A stretch of DNA of 41,878 nt from Bacteroidota bacterium (GTDB taxonomy: Bacteria > Bacteroidota > Bacteroidia > Bacteroidales > Paludibacteraceae): NCBI GenBank assembly GCA_017860345.1, contig JAFNAV010000039.1:1-41878 (forward strand). The letters are read 5' to 3'. The position numbers and the translations under genes were made by a program. Position 1 is the first letter of the stretch, and every line of letters starts with the position of its first letter. The notes beneath the pieces were generated by a model. The model was not told the origin of the DNA, did not search any database, and saw only the letters and a program-made list of their open reading frames with translations. Below, piece after piece: positions 27,063 to 35,882 of the stretch.

Positions 27063-28481
27063 TTATTGGTGATGATACAAATCCCAATGGAGATAAGAAT
27101 CAATAGCTTCATGCAAAACTTCGGCTACATTACCACGGGTTAATGCCACATGATGTTCGAAACCGTTTTTGCACATATATTTCATCAGTTTCTGAAGGTC
27201 GTTTACCTCAGTCACAGCAATACATCCATCCATGCCGTAAGGATCATTGGTAATTTTTCCTTCGCCGAGATAGGATTTTATATAACCCCGGCTGTCGTCG
27301 GTAGAAATGCGGAAGTAAGTGAAATCGCCTTCGGATACCTTGCTGATAACGGCTCCAACAGTGTTTACCCTTCCCAATACATTGCCCAGAACTCCCAATG
27401 AACTCACTTCCATAGGAGCTTGAGTAAATCCTTTAGCAAAATTGCCACAGTGGGTACATACGCATTTATTGCGGTTTTCGGCAAAGTTATTGTTCCAGTC
27501 GGCCAGTACAGCAGGAACTCCTGATGCCTGCATAAGTGCGTACATGGATACAGCGCCGGCTATATCCGACTCACAGGCACTGGGGAACATGCGGTCGCTC
27601 ATCATACTCATATTCAAACAAGTAGCGCAGCCATAATTTTTTTCCAATGAATCCCAACACTGTATAGCTGTGGCATCAATGTCGTTTTCGAGAATCCACT
27701 CATCCACTGCCTGACCAAATTGTGCCTGAAGGAGCAGTTTTTCTTCGAGTGCTTTAGGTACACTGGCATAAGCTTTCATTTGGTCTATACGCGATTTTAT
27801 AACTGCCGATTCTTTATCCATTTTATTGGCTGCCGACAGGATTTCTGATAAATCGACCGGTATTACGGTAATTCCGCTGGCCTGTAATAGTTTTTCGCTG
27901 GCACGGCAAGTCTGAAAACCAATAGGGCGACAACCAATCTGACCGATACGGGCTTTGCGTAAGCTGTTTACCACACGACATACACGGGCAAACTTATCTA
28001 AATCTTTCTTGAAATCTTCACTGTGGATAGAATACGTGTGAAGCGAGGTATCTGTAAATGGGATATTAAATTGATAAAGATTATTGCACACCGAGAGCTT
28101 GCCACAAAAGGCATCGCGGCGTTTATCCAGCGATACTTTATCATTCTCGTCGTCGCAGGCCTGAACCAAAACCGGTACGTTGAGTTCTGATAAACTGATA
28201 GAATTTACAATACCTACCTCATAACCAAAGTTGGGCAGCGATACGATGATTCCATCAATTTTATCGCGATTGGCACGGAAAACGGCGGCACATTTTTTTG
28301 CATCGTCATAAGTTTCGATACTGCCTGTAGGTGTTTCCGATTCGTCTAAAATTACATAATCGTGTCCCTGAGCTTTAATTTCTTTCAATACTGTTGCCCG
28401 CACATCAGCAGCTAATGCTGAATTGAAGTACGCTCTGGTGCCAATAATTACACCGAAAGTAAGTTGTTGTTTGTAAGCCAT
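27063..28481 (-). CDS. L-fucose/L-arabinose isomerase-family protein (COG2407 type)
   Basis: This 472-aa protein has the two-part layout of fucose-isomerase-like enzymes, with an N-terminal Rossmann-like half (FGVIIGTRAYFN) and a C-terminal catalytic half. Likely metal ligands are Glu304 in PSACESDIAGA, Asp328 in LADWNNNF and His344 in VCTHCG. The enzymes interconvert aldoses and ketoses using a divalent metal. The gene lies between a sugar kinase and a sugar transporter, so it should supply the ketose for the kinase. Candidate substrates are D-apiose (giving D-apulose) and D-arabinose (giving D-ribulose). Sulfoquinovose-type isomerisation is less likely because a kinase is present. An unusual number of cysteines surrounds the active-site segments. 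Confidence 0.85.
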   Translation of the reverse strand: MAYKQQLTFGVIIGTRAYFNSALAADVRATVLKEIKAQGHDYVILDESETPTGSIETYDDAKKCAAVFRANRDKIDGIIVSLPNFGYEVGIVNSISLSELNVPVLVQACDDENDKVSLDKRRDAFCGKLSVCNNLYQFNIPFTDTSLHTYSIHSEDFKKDLDKFARVCRVVNSLRKARIGQIGCRPIGFQTCRASEKLLQASGITVIPVDLSEILSAANKMDKESAVIKSRIDQMKAYASVPKALEEKLLLQAQFGQAVDEWILENDIDATAIQCWDSLEKNYGCATCLNMSMMSDRMFPSACESDIAGAVSMYALMQASGVPAVLADWNNNFAENRNKCVCTHCGNFAKGFTQAPMEVSSLGVLGNVLGRVNTVGAVISKVSEGDFTYFRISTDDSRGYIKSYLGEGKITNDPYGMDGCIAVTEVNDLQKLMKYMCKNGFEHHVALTRGNVAEVLHEAIDSYLHWDLYHHQ

Positions 28482-28533
28482 TTTTGTTTTAGTATTAGTT
28501 TAATTATTTTTTTTATCTTTTTATCCCTGACTT

Positions 28534-28548
28534 CCTGTATCTTACAGG
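28534..28548. repeat. Small palindromic hairpin between kinase and isomerase genes
   Basis: CCTGTA (28534-28539) and TACAGG (28543-28548) flank the loop TCT in the 90-bp gap between the kinase and isomerase genes. It resembles the CCTGTT/AACAGG pair at 20416-20436, but the spacing differs, so a shared operator is uncertain. Confidence 0.4.
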
Positions 28549-28571
28549 AGTTTCGCCAGATTTTTTTATTT

Positions 28572-30107
28572 TTATTTCATAAGCGTTCTTTTCACTGCTT
28601 TTTGCCATTCTGTATGCAAGTGTTTTACTTTTTCCACATCCATTTCGGGTACAATATAGTCGTTGGTCGAACGTAGTTTTTCAGCTTCGGATAAGTCATT
28701 CCATGCATTCAGAGCAAAGCCACCCATCAGAAAAGCCCCTAAAGCCGAAGCCTCCTGAACAGGACTCCGGTTGATTCTGGCCTGAAGCATATCTGCCTGA
28801 AATTGCATCAGGAAATTATTTTTTACGGGGCCTCCATCTACGCGCAATTCGCTTAACTCAACTCCTGATGAGTGTATCAGATCCATCAAATCTTTTACCT
28901 GATAGGCAATAGATTCAAGAGCTGCACGCACAATATGTGCTTTGTTGGTTCCGCGGTTCATACCACAAATCAGCGCTTTGGCCTCGTTATCCCACCACGG
29001 CGCACCCAGGCCGGCAAAGGCCGGCACAAAATAAACGCCATCGGTACTTTTCACGGAAGTGGCCAGTTCTTCTGTTTCGGAAGCCGACTGTATTAGTTTC
29101 AGATCGTCCTGCAACCATTTAATTGTTGCGCCAGTACAATGGATGTTTCCTTCAAAAGCATAATATACTTTTCCGCATGCTGCAAAACCCACCGAGGTAA
29201 CCAAACCTTCAGGTGCTGGCAGCGCTTTTTCGCCGATATTAATCATCATGGACGAACCTGTGCCATAAGTAGCCTTTCCCATACCAGGCGAGAAACACAT
29301 TTGTCCGGCCAACGCTCCGTGAGAGTCGCCAAGCACTCCGGCAATGGGTATTTCAGGTATACGTCCGTCGAAGGTAGTATATCCGTACAATCCATCGCAG
29401 GGCTTCACTTCCGGCAGCATGCTTGCCGGCACTGTGAATAACTGAAGTAAGTCCTTATCCCAACTTAATGAATGTATATTGAAAAGTAATGTGCGGGATG
29501 CGTTGGTATAATCTGTGGCGTGTACTTTTCGGCCGGTGAGATTCCAAATCAGCCAGCTATCCATTGTTCCAAGCAATAAATGACCGGCAGCAGCATCCTC
29601 ACGAGCATGGTCTACGTTATCCAAAATCCATTTTACACCGCTGGCGGAGAAATAAGGATTGATAATAAGCCCTGTTTTTTCAGTAACCATCGGTTCGTGA
29701 CCAGCAGCAATGAGTTGTTCGCAAATTTCGGCACCCCGGTTACATTGCCACACTACGGCATTGTAAACAGGCTGTCCGCTACGTTTGTCCCATACCACCA
29801 CCGTTTCGCGCTGATTAGTTATGGCTAACGAAACGAGACTATCCTTTGTAGAAACATTTTTATCAACCAACTCTTTTACGGCCGTGTATGTGTTTGCAAG
29901 TATCTCCACGGGGTCATGTTCCACCCAGCCCGGCTGTGGATAATACTGCTGATGATCTTTGGACACACGAGCCACAAGCCGCCCTTTTTCGTCGAACAGC
30001 ATAGCCTTGGTAGCCGAAGTACTTTGGTCGATAACGATAGTGAAGAGCGCCCCATCACTCCGAACAGGTATTTCTGAACCGGTATCTTTTGTATTAGTAT
30101 AAGTCAT
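28572..30107 (-). CDS. FGGY-family carbohydrate kinase, glycerol-kinase-like with altered substrate site
   Basis: This 511-aa protein aligns along its length with glycerol kinase: DQSTSATKAMLFDE, AITNQRETVVVWDK, NAVVWQCNRGAEICEQL, TDYTNASRTLLFNIH, VYFVPAFAGLGAPWWD, LRVDGGPVKNNFLMQFQAD. Most catalytic positions are kept (R100, E101, W120, Y152, D261). However, the usual GDQQAAL is GDSHGAL (S262, H263), and the aromatic residue after TYGTG that packs on glycerol is replaced by serine (TYGTGSSMM, residues 281-288). It lies between the split transketolase and an aldose isomerase and not beside glpF or glpD. A small ketose such as apulose or ribulose is a better substrate guess than glycerol, but annotation pipelines will call it GlpK. 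Confidence 0.88.
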   Translation of the reverse strand: MTYTNTKDTGSEIPVRSDGALFTIVIDQSTSATKAMLFDEKGRLVARVSKDHQQYYPQPGWVEHDPVEILANTYTAVKELVDKNVSTKDSLVSLAITNQRETVVVWDKRSGQPVYNAVVWQCNRGAEICEQLIAAGHEPMVTEKTGLIINPYFSASGVKWILDNVDHAREDAAAGHLLLGTMDSWLIWNLTGRKVHATDYTNASRTLLFNIHSLSWDKDLLQLFTVPASMLPEVKPCDGLYGYTTFDGRIPEIPIAGVLGDSHGALAGQMCFSPGMGKATYGTGSSMMINIGEKALPAPEGLVTSVGFAACGKVYYAFEGNIHCTGATIKWLQDDLKLIQSASETEELATSVKSTDGVYFVPAFAGLGAPWWDNEAKALICGMNRGTNKAHIVRAALESIAYQVKDLMDLIHSSGVELSELRVDGGPVKNNFLMQFQADMLQARINRSPVQEASALGAFLMGGFALNAWNDLSEAEKLRSTNDYIVPEMDVEKVKHLHTEWQKAVKRTLMK

Positions 30108-30183
30108 TTCGTAATTATTTGTCGGTTAACTTTAAATATCTCCCAAAAATTTCTCTTTTGGCAGGGTTAGTGTGCTGATTCTT

Positions 30184-31122
30184 TTATTGGTTTAACAAAG
30201 AAAGAGCTGCCTTAATAATTCCTTCGGTGTCAATACCATAATGCTTAAATATTTCCAAAGGAGAAGCATGGATTGAAAACTCATCAGGTATGCCCAGTAT
30301 TTTCAATTTTGCATTGCCGGTCTGAGCCACAATTTCGGCCACCGCTCCACCCAAACCGCCATAAATGCTATGCTCTTCAACGGTAATAATTTTCCCTGTT
30401 TCGCGGGCTGCTTTTTCTACAATTTCAGTATCAAAGGGCTTAAGCGTGTGCATATCAATTACACGGACTTTAATGCCCTGCCCGCTCAGTTTTTTACCCG
30501 CCTGCAAGCAATGATAAACCGTCTCGCCAGTGCCGATAATGGTCAAATCATCGCCATCGGATAATACGTTGGCTTTCCCTATTTTGTACTCTGGATTTTC
30601 GTTTTCGTACACATTCGGTACTGCATTTCGTCCAACCCTGATATATACCGGATAAGGATAATCTACCAGCGCTTCAACCAACTTTTTGGTTTGATAAATA
30701 TCGCAGGGCAATACTACATGCATGCCGGGGAAAGTTCGCAATACGGCTATATCGTGCAAACTGTGATGCGAAAATCCCAGAGCGCCATAACTTACTCCGC
30801 CGCTTACCCCTAAAATTTTCACCGGATTGGCCGAATAAGCCACATCCACTTTGACCTGCTCCAGACTGCGTGCTACATAAAAACAGGCAGGTCCGCACAC
30901 AAAAGCCTTTTTGCCCGCCGAAACCAACCCGGCTGCTACACCCACAGCATTTTGCTCAGCTATACCTAATTCTACAAACTGTTCAGGCAATTCATCTGCA
31001 AAGCGGTCGAGCGTTACCGAACCACGTGCATCGGTAGTAACCGCCACTATCTCTTTATCTTTTTTAGCCAACTCCACCAAAGTATCGGTGAACATTTTAC
31101 GGCAAGGAATTGTATTTATCAT
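30184..31122 (-). CDS. Transketolase C-terminal subunit (pyrimidine-binding half)
   Basis: This 312-aa protein is the second half of a split transketolase. It has the pyrimidine-binding domain (EIVAVTTDARGSVTL, ELGIAEQNAVGVAAGL with the catalytic Glu that activates thiamine diphosphate, GVSYGALGFSHHSLHD) and the C-terminal domain (TVEEHSIYGGLGGAV). It transfers two-carbon ketol units together with the N-terminal subunit encoded just upstream (136-bp gap). In the described D-apiose pathway, AptA/AptB is such a two-subunit enzyme acting on apulose 4-phosphate. Split transketolases also occur in the sulfoquinovose sulfo-TK pathway and as housekeeping variants. Substrate specificity cannot be read from the sequence alone. 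Confidence 0.92.
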   Translation of the reverse strand: MINTIPCRKMFTDTLVELAKKDKEIVAVTTDARGSVTLDRFADELPEQFVELGIAEQNAVGVAAGLVSAGKKAFVCGPACFYVARSLEQVKVDVAYSANPVKILGVSGGVSYGALGFSHHSLHDIAVLRTFPGMHVVLPCDIYQTKKLVEALVDYPYPVYIRVGRNAVPNVYENENPEYKIGKANVLSDGDDLTIIGTGETVYHCLQAGKKLSGQGIKVRVIDMHTLKPFDTEIVEKAARETGKIITVEEHSIYGGLGGAVAEIVAQTGNAKLKILGIPDEFSIHASPLEIFKHYGIDTEGIIKAALSLLNQ

Positions 31123-31258
31123 AAAGTCCGACCCTGCTCTTTAAACTTCCCAAAGGAGAAATCAAAGACTTTTCTTAAATTTATTGAATATTGTTCTTTA
31201 AAATCATTAGCTCAGATACCCTCCGTAGTTAAACAAAAGGCAGGTAACAAAAAAAATA

Positions 31259-32113
31259 TCAGCAACCAGCTTTCATCTTTTCTATTCTTTCATCTATTTC
31301 TTCAATAGCTGTTTTATATTGTTGCTCATTAGGGACACCGTGATGCCATTTGGCGCCGTTCTCCATAAATGAAATACCATTGCCCTTGGTAGTATGCGAA
31401 ATGATTAACTTCGGTTTTTCGCTGGCATAATCAAACGAGTCGAAAGTTCGTACGATATCTTCCATGTCGTTCCCTTTTACATCAAAAACCTCCCAGCCAA
31501 AAGCCTCCCACCGTTCGCGCATTGGCTCCAACGCCATGACAGTTTCTGTTTTTCCACTTATTTGTAATGTGTTTCTATCAATCACTGCTACCAGATTTCC
31601 CAACTTATAATGACTGGCCGACATGGCAGCTTCGTAAATTGATCCTTCGCCCTGTTCGCCATCGCCCATCAGCACAAAAGTTCTGAAAGCTTTGTCCGAC
31701 ATCTTTGCACCGATAGCCAAACCTACACCTACCGATAAGCCATGACCAAGTGCACCACTGTTAAGCTCTACTCCTGGAGTTTTCCTGGTAGGATGCCCGG
31801 CCAGTTTTGAATTGAATTGCCCGTAGGTATCGAGCAAACTCTGTTCGATAAAGCCTCTGGCAGCAAGTGTAGCATAAAGTGTTTCCACACTGTGACCTTT
31901 GCTGAGGATAAAACGGTCGCGTTCTGCATTTCCGGGTTTTGAGGGGTCGATATTCATGACGTAAAAATAGAGAGCTGTTTCTATTTCTACCGATGATAAA
32001 GAACCACCGATGTGACCACCTTTAGCGGAATATATGATTTCAACAACACGTTTTCTGATTTCTTCTGCGCTTAATCTAAGATTTCTGATTATATCTTCGT
32101 TGCTCACTGACAT
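31259..32113 (-). CDS. Transketolase N-terminal subunit (thiamine diphosphate-binding half)
   Basis: This 284-aa protein has the N-terminal transketolase domain: GGHIGGSLSSVEIETALYF, RDRFILSKGHSVETLYATL, HPTRKTPGVELNSGALGHGL, and the ThDP/metal motif GDGEQGEGSIYEAAM...VIDRN. A late GNGISFMENGAKWHHGVP stretch carries the conserved substrate His. It is the first gene of the sugar operon. The ATG at 32113 lies about 30 bp after a perfect -7 box embedded in the AAACGAA operator cluster. With the following gene it makes one transketolase of normal total size (about 596 aa). Confidence 0.93.
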   Translation of the reverse strand: MSVSNEDIIRNLRLSAEEIRKRVVEIIYSAKGGHIGGSLSSVEIETALYFYVMNIDPSKPGNAERDRFILSKGHSVETLYATLAARGFIEQSLLDTYGQFNSKLAGHPTRKTPGVELNSGALGHGLSVGVGLAIGAKMSDKAFRTFVLMGDGEQGEGSIYEAAMSASHYKLGNLVAVIDRNTLQISGKTETVMALEPMRERWEAFGWEVFDVKGNDMEDIVRTFDSFDYASEKPKLIISHTTKGNGISFMENGAKWHHGVPNEQQYKTAIEEIDERIEKMKAGC

Positions 32114-32133
32114 TTGTTTTACTTTTGAGTATT

Positions 32134-32165
32134 TTCGTTTGCAAATATAAACGAAGATAAACGAA
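32134..32165 (-). promoter_or_regulatory. Promoter with three AAACGAA operator elements upstream of the sugar operon
   Basis: TTCGTTT (32134-32140) is the inverted form of AAACGAA at 32149-32155 and 32159-32165. The two direct copies are exactly 10 bp apart, one DNA turn. Between the inverted pair the minus strand reads TATATTTG (32149-32142), a perfect TAnnTTTG -7 box, about 28 bp before the transketolase ATG. A repressor bound here would block the promoter. The DeoR-family protein encoded at the end of the locus is the obvious candidate; many DeoR-family sites contain TTCG/CGAA half-sites. Confidence 0.65.
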
Positions 32166-32283
32166 GTAAATCGTAAAACAATAGCTTAATCATATAGAAT
32201 ATGGCATAAATTATTCGCAGTTTGATTTTTTAATGATTGTAAAAAAGGAGGAATGAGAGAAACAGGCCCTAAGAAGGTGTAAA

Positions 32284-32307
32284 AAAAGCACAAATACTTG
32301 TGCTTTT
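32284..32307 (-). terminator. Intrinsic terminator of the DUF3943 gene
   Basis: A perfect 10-bp stem, AAAAGCACAA (32284-32293) and TTGTGCTTTT (32298-32307), has a 4-nt loop. On the minus strand the stem runs into seven U residues. It lies 113 bp after the DUF3943 stop codon and separates it from the sugar operon promoter. The rest of 32166-32420 shows no gene. Confidence 0.82.
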
Positions 32308-32420
32308 CAATTCTTTTGACCCTATGTATAAAATAGATAAAATGGGATGCGCGGCCAACTATTCAATGATAATCAGCGCCTTACTTAGACAATCAACATA
32401 ACCGGCATTAATGTTTTGGC

Positions 32421-33893
32421 TCAAAATACATAACCGATACTGATTTTATTTTCCTGAACAATGTGTTTAACTGTCTTCTGTTCGTAATACTTATAATAGC
32501 TCTTTCGATAAATGTATGACATTTCGTTGCTTATCAAAAAATGCTTTTTTACCTTAACCTGAAAACCTACCCTGGAAACCATAAGGTTAGCATTGCCAAT
32601 ATCGCCTTGCGAATTTGGAACATATGCACTTGAATTAGGAATTTTGCTACCAATCCAGCTATAAATTCGATAGTCTTCTACAGCCAGAAAAAGACGTCCT
32701 TTATTCCCAAATTCAAGATCCCAATTGGTTTTTGTGCTGAATCCGCTACCCATATTATAGTCGCGCTTTTCGGTGCTATAATGGTCTGTTTGGCTTCCGC
32801 CCAGCAGGATAAGACTTACAAAGTTGGTGTTATACAGTCTGATTTTGGAACTAAAGTCGTGCCTGAACATCAAGCCCGGACCCACTGCCGCCGCTTCGGA
32901 TATTTTGTACGGGTAAATCATTTGATGGTCAATTTCAGCATTGGACTGATAAAAGTTGAAATGCTGGAACACACCCCAGACAAAGTGGTTTTTAGATTCT
33001 TTTTTGGAGATATTCCGGGAATACAGCTGTCCTAAAGCACTGAACCGATGTATTATAGGTTGATTGTTGAAAAAATTCCCGCTCATTTTCAACGTAAAAG
33101 CATCGTAAGGGTGATCATTGTCGTTGTCGAACGAATTGCCATAATAAAGCCCCAAATCATAACTCACCGTATTTACCACATCCTGCTTCTTTTTAAGATT
33201 GTCGGCCATAATGCGGTGACCGATGGTGGCATAAAATAAGGTAACGGGGCGGATGATAGAGTTATTACGACTGACTGCTGTTTTCTTCATTCTACCCGAG
33301 AAAAGGCGATTAAACCCATTGATGGGAGATATAACCGTGGAAAGAAACTCGCGGCAAAAGCGCTCAAAACCTACGGTGCGTTCATCAATCAATAAATCGG
33401 AAATACGGTAAGTAATTTCACCTAAACAAAGTCCACCTACGCTTGTAGCAAAAAAATCATTGATAGAAGGCGATTCATTTTCCATGCAGTATTCCCACAT
33501 CAGGCTGCCTCCGGCCACATATGGCGCTGAACCCCAAAATGAAAGCCCATTGGACCGGGCCGAATTAAAATACAAGCCTCCGTGGTAAGGATGGGCGAAC
33601 AAATTGGTGGTAAACATATCCTCGTCCCACACAAAACCAGTTTTCACATTATTGGAAATTGTTTTTATGTTTATCCGCGAAAAATCCGCATCGAGCACCA
33701 AACGATCGAAAGCCCAAACACCCATATTGGTACCGAACACAAAAGCTGCGCTCGCAAATTTGCGGGGCTTTATATGAAATAACGATGCTGTATCGGTGGT
33801 TGCCATAACCGAATCAGGAAGTAGTTTAATCTGGGCATTTGTAAAGAGGAAAAGTGTTAGAAACAAACACAAAAGATAGTATCTCGATATCAT
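32421..33893 (-). CDS. DUF3943 outer-membrane-type protein
   Basis: This 490-aa protein has a signal peptide (about 1-20, LFLFTNAQ). The DUF3943 signature covers about 80-150: FAHPYHGGLYFNSARSNG, SFWGSAPYVAGGSLMWEY and SPSINDFFATSVGGLCLGE. The C-terminal half has alternating strands ending in an aromatic (NKISIGYVF), as expected of an outer-membrane beta-barrel. The molecular function of the family is unknown. It is monocistronic by appearance, with its own terminator and a ~290-bp gap to the next gene upstream. Confidence 0.88.
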   Translation of the reverse strand: MISRYYLLCLFLTLFLFTNAQIKLLPDSVMATTDTASLFHIKPRKFASAAFVFGTNMGVWAFDRLVLDADFSRINIKTISNNVKTGFVWDEDMFTTNLFAHPYHGGLYFNSARSNGLSFWGSAPYVAGGSLMWEYCMENESPSINDFFATSVGGLCLGEITYRISDLLIDERTVGFERFCREFLSTVISPINGFNRLFSGRMKKTAVSRNNSIIRPVTLFYATIGHRIMADNLKKKQDVVNTVSYDLGLYYGNSFDNDNDHPYDAFTLKMSGNFFNNQPIIHRFSALGQLYSRNISKKESKNHFVWGVFQHFNFYQSNAEIDHQMIYPYKISEAAAVGPGLMFRHDFSSKIRLYNTNFVSLILLGGSQTDHYSTEKRDYNMGSGFSTKTNWDLEFGNKGRLFLAVEDYRIYSWIGSKIPNSSAYVPNSQGDIGNANLMVSRVGFQVKVKKHFLISNEMSYIYRKSYYKYYEQKTVKHIVQENKISIGYVF

Positions 33894-34186
33894 GAGAGTT
33901 TTAAAAAATAATTTATAGTATACCTAAGAAATGTGAAAAGTTACATATTTACCCCTAATTCTTAAAAACAACAAAAGAGATTATATAATTGTTTAACAAT
34001 GATTGAATATAAATAACAAAAAAAGTACTGCCGGGCTTGCGTTGCCCCATAAGTGCTTATAACAATACCCCCGGCTAAACAACTGCTCCAAACCAAACGT
34101 AGAACAGCGGGATTTGTAATCATACACATCCTCAGTTTTTGCTCATTTTTAAATAAAACAAGCCCCGGCTTATAAGCAGACAGATA

Positions 34187-35653
34187 TTAATAACCAGACT
34201 CTATTAATTTTATAACCCGGCCTATTAACTGAACACGACTCAGGTATACGTTGTAATTTATTTTATCTTCCGTATCGGTAGGTTTATGATAATCTGCGTG
34301 CAAGCCTGAGAAAAAGAATATGGATGGAATCTTTTTTTTGTGGAAAACATACTGATCAGCCCTGGTAAACATACCCGTATTATAGTCGTCGGTATCCAAC
34401 GAAAAGTCGAACGAACAGGTTTGAACGCCTTCGGCCGCCATAGTCATTATTGTTTTAAAATCGGTTGAATTGCCCGTGCCAATACAATAAAGATACTTTT
34501 GCGAAGGACTATGCTCGTTATCAGCCCTTGCTATCATATCAATATTCAGGTTGCAAACAACTTTGGACGAATCGAAACCTGCATCAGCCACAAAAGCCTT
34601 AGCCCCTAACAGTCCGTTTTCTTCAGCTGAAGTAGCCAGAAAAACCAGATTGTAACGCAAATTTTTACACCCGGCAAACTCTTCGGCCAATTCCATCAAA
34701 GCCGCAGTTCCCGAAGCATTGTCATCGGCTCCGGGGTAATAAATGTCATCTTTTTTGCCTAAATGATCGTAATGTGCACTAATGATAATGGATTTATCGG
34801 TATTTCCGGGTATGAACCCGCAAATATTTGCAGTTTTCAGGGTATCGCAAAGCCTTTCAAATTTCACTTTCACAGGTACTGGTGGAATTTGAGATAGTTT
34901 TTTTTGTTGACTTGCTTTGTTTAAATCGTTTTTCGAAACCCTCATTAACTCCTGAATCCTGTCGTTAGATATCAACATTGAATTGGCTAAATGCACTGAG
35001 TCGATGCGAAACAACTTAAAGAAATTAATTTCATCTTTCATTTCAGATATGCGTTTGCGTAGAAATGTCTGCCTGTCACGCTCTTTCCTTGTTGTAAAGT
35101 CGGTTTCGTCGGTCGGATTTGCAAGTATTATACCGTAAGCACCAAGCTTACCCATGCTAATACTAAGTCGATCGTACGACCGCAATGACTTACAAAACAG
35201 GAATACAATTTTGTCTCTGACATCAATTTGTTTTAAATCCTCATCGGTACCCCAACCGCCAAACACAAGCTGCTTATCGGCTTCTGTGTTTTGAGCAGAA
35301 TAACCTGCAAAAATAATATCCTCATAATTATCGAATCGCTGAGCGGCCGATTTCAAATAAACCTCGCCCCAATACGTCTGTTTCAGACAAAATGGCTGAT
35401 AAAAGCTGCCTTTGTAGTAAGGCTGTAAGCCTATAGCTTTAAATTTGCCGGCAATAAATGCTGCTGCTTTTTGCTGTCCGATTGAACCGGTGGCTCTGCC
35501 TTCCAACGAGTCGGAAGTGAGTGTCAGTACGTAATGCTTCAAATCGGCTTTATCGATTTTAGTATCGGTGTGTGAACTCTGCTGTTCCTGTCCAAAACAA
35601 AAAGTCGCAAACAGAAGCATTGCGAATATCAATATTTTGGTTATCAAGCGCAT
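34187..35653 (-). CDS. Secreted M28-family zinc metallopeptidase
   Basis: The protein is about 488 aa from the preferred ATG at 35653, which gives a clean signal peptide (MRLITKILIFAMLLFATFCFG). An ATG at 35716 would add 21 residues in front of it. The M28 zinc site is complete: SAHYDHLG (His, Asp), GADDNASG (bridging Asp), ATSAEENGLLG (catalytic and ligand Glu), NIDMIARAD (Asp) and ADYHKPTD (His). A PA-like insert of about 150 residues sits before the catalytic domain (about 100-250). Relatives are aminopeptidases or carboxypeptidases acting on peptides in the periplasm or outside. It has no clear partner among its neighbours. Confidence 0.92.
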   Translation of the reverse strand: MRLITKILIFAMLLFATFCFGQEQQSSHTDTKIDKADLKHYVLTLTSDSLEGRATGSIGQQKAAAFIAGKFKAIGLQPYYKGSFYQPFCLKQTYWGEVYLKSAAQRFDNYEDIIFAGYSAQNTEADKQLVFGGWGTDEDLKQIDVRDKIVFLFCKSLRSYDRLSISMGKLGAYGIILANPTDETDFTTRKERDRQTFLRKRISEMKDEINFFKLFRIDSVHLANSMLISNDRIQELMRVSKNDLNKASQQKKLSQIPPVPVKVKFERLCDTLKTANICGFIPGNTDKSIIISAHYDHLGKKDDIYYPGADDNASGTAALMELAEEFAGCKNLRYNLVFLATSAEENGLLGAKAFVADAGFDSSKVVCNLNIDMIARADNEHSPSQKYLYCIGTGNSTDFKTIMTMAAEGVQTCSFDFSLDTDDYNTGMFTRADQYVFHKKKIPSIFFFSGLHADYHKPTDTEDKINYNVYLSRVQLIGRVIKLIESGY

Positions 35654-35882
35654 ATTACAGAATAACAATTGAAGCAGACTCATTTTAATGGGCAATTTAA
35701 GTAAATAAAACTTCAAATATAGACAAAACTTTTAACTCAACCAAGCATTCGCACCTCATTTCGCATGCTAAGTCTATTTCATATCTGCCTTGGTAAATTA
35801 AAAGCAAAGCTTACTGATAAACTGGTATGCTATACTTTTAATACAACATTAAAAATCAGCATAGTTAAAAGATTGAGAAAGA

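Noticed and set aside
28572..30107. Glycerol catabolism (glpK) as the function of the locus
   Set aside because: There is no glycerol facilitator or glycerol-3-phosphate dehydrogenase nearby, and key glycerol-contact residues are substituted.
20525..32113. Sulfoquinovose sulfo-transketolase pathway
   Set aside because: A split transketolase and a fucose-isomerase-like protein are compatible, but the sulfo-TK route needs no kinase and has a dedicated sulfoerythrose isomerase and reductase, none of which is present.
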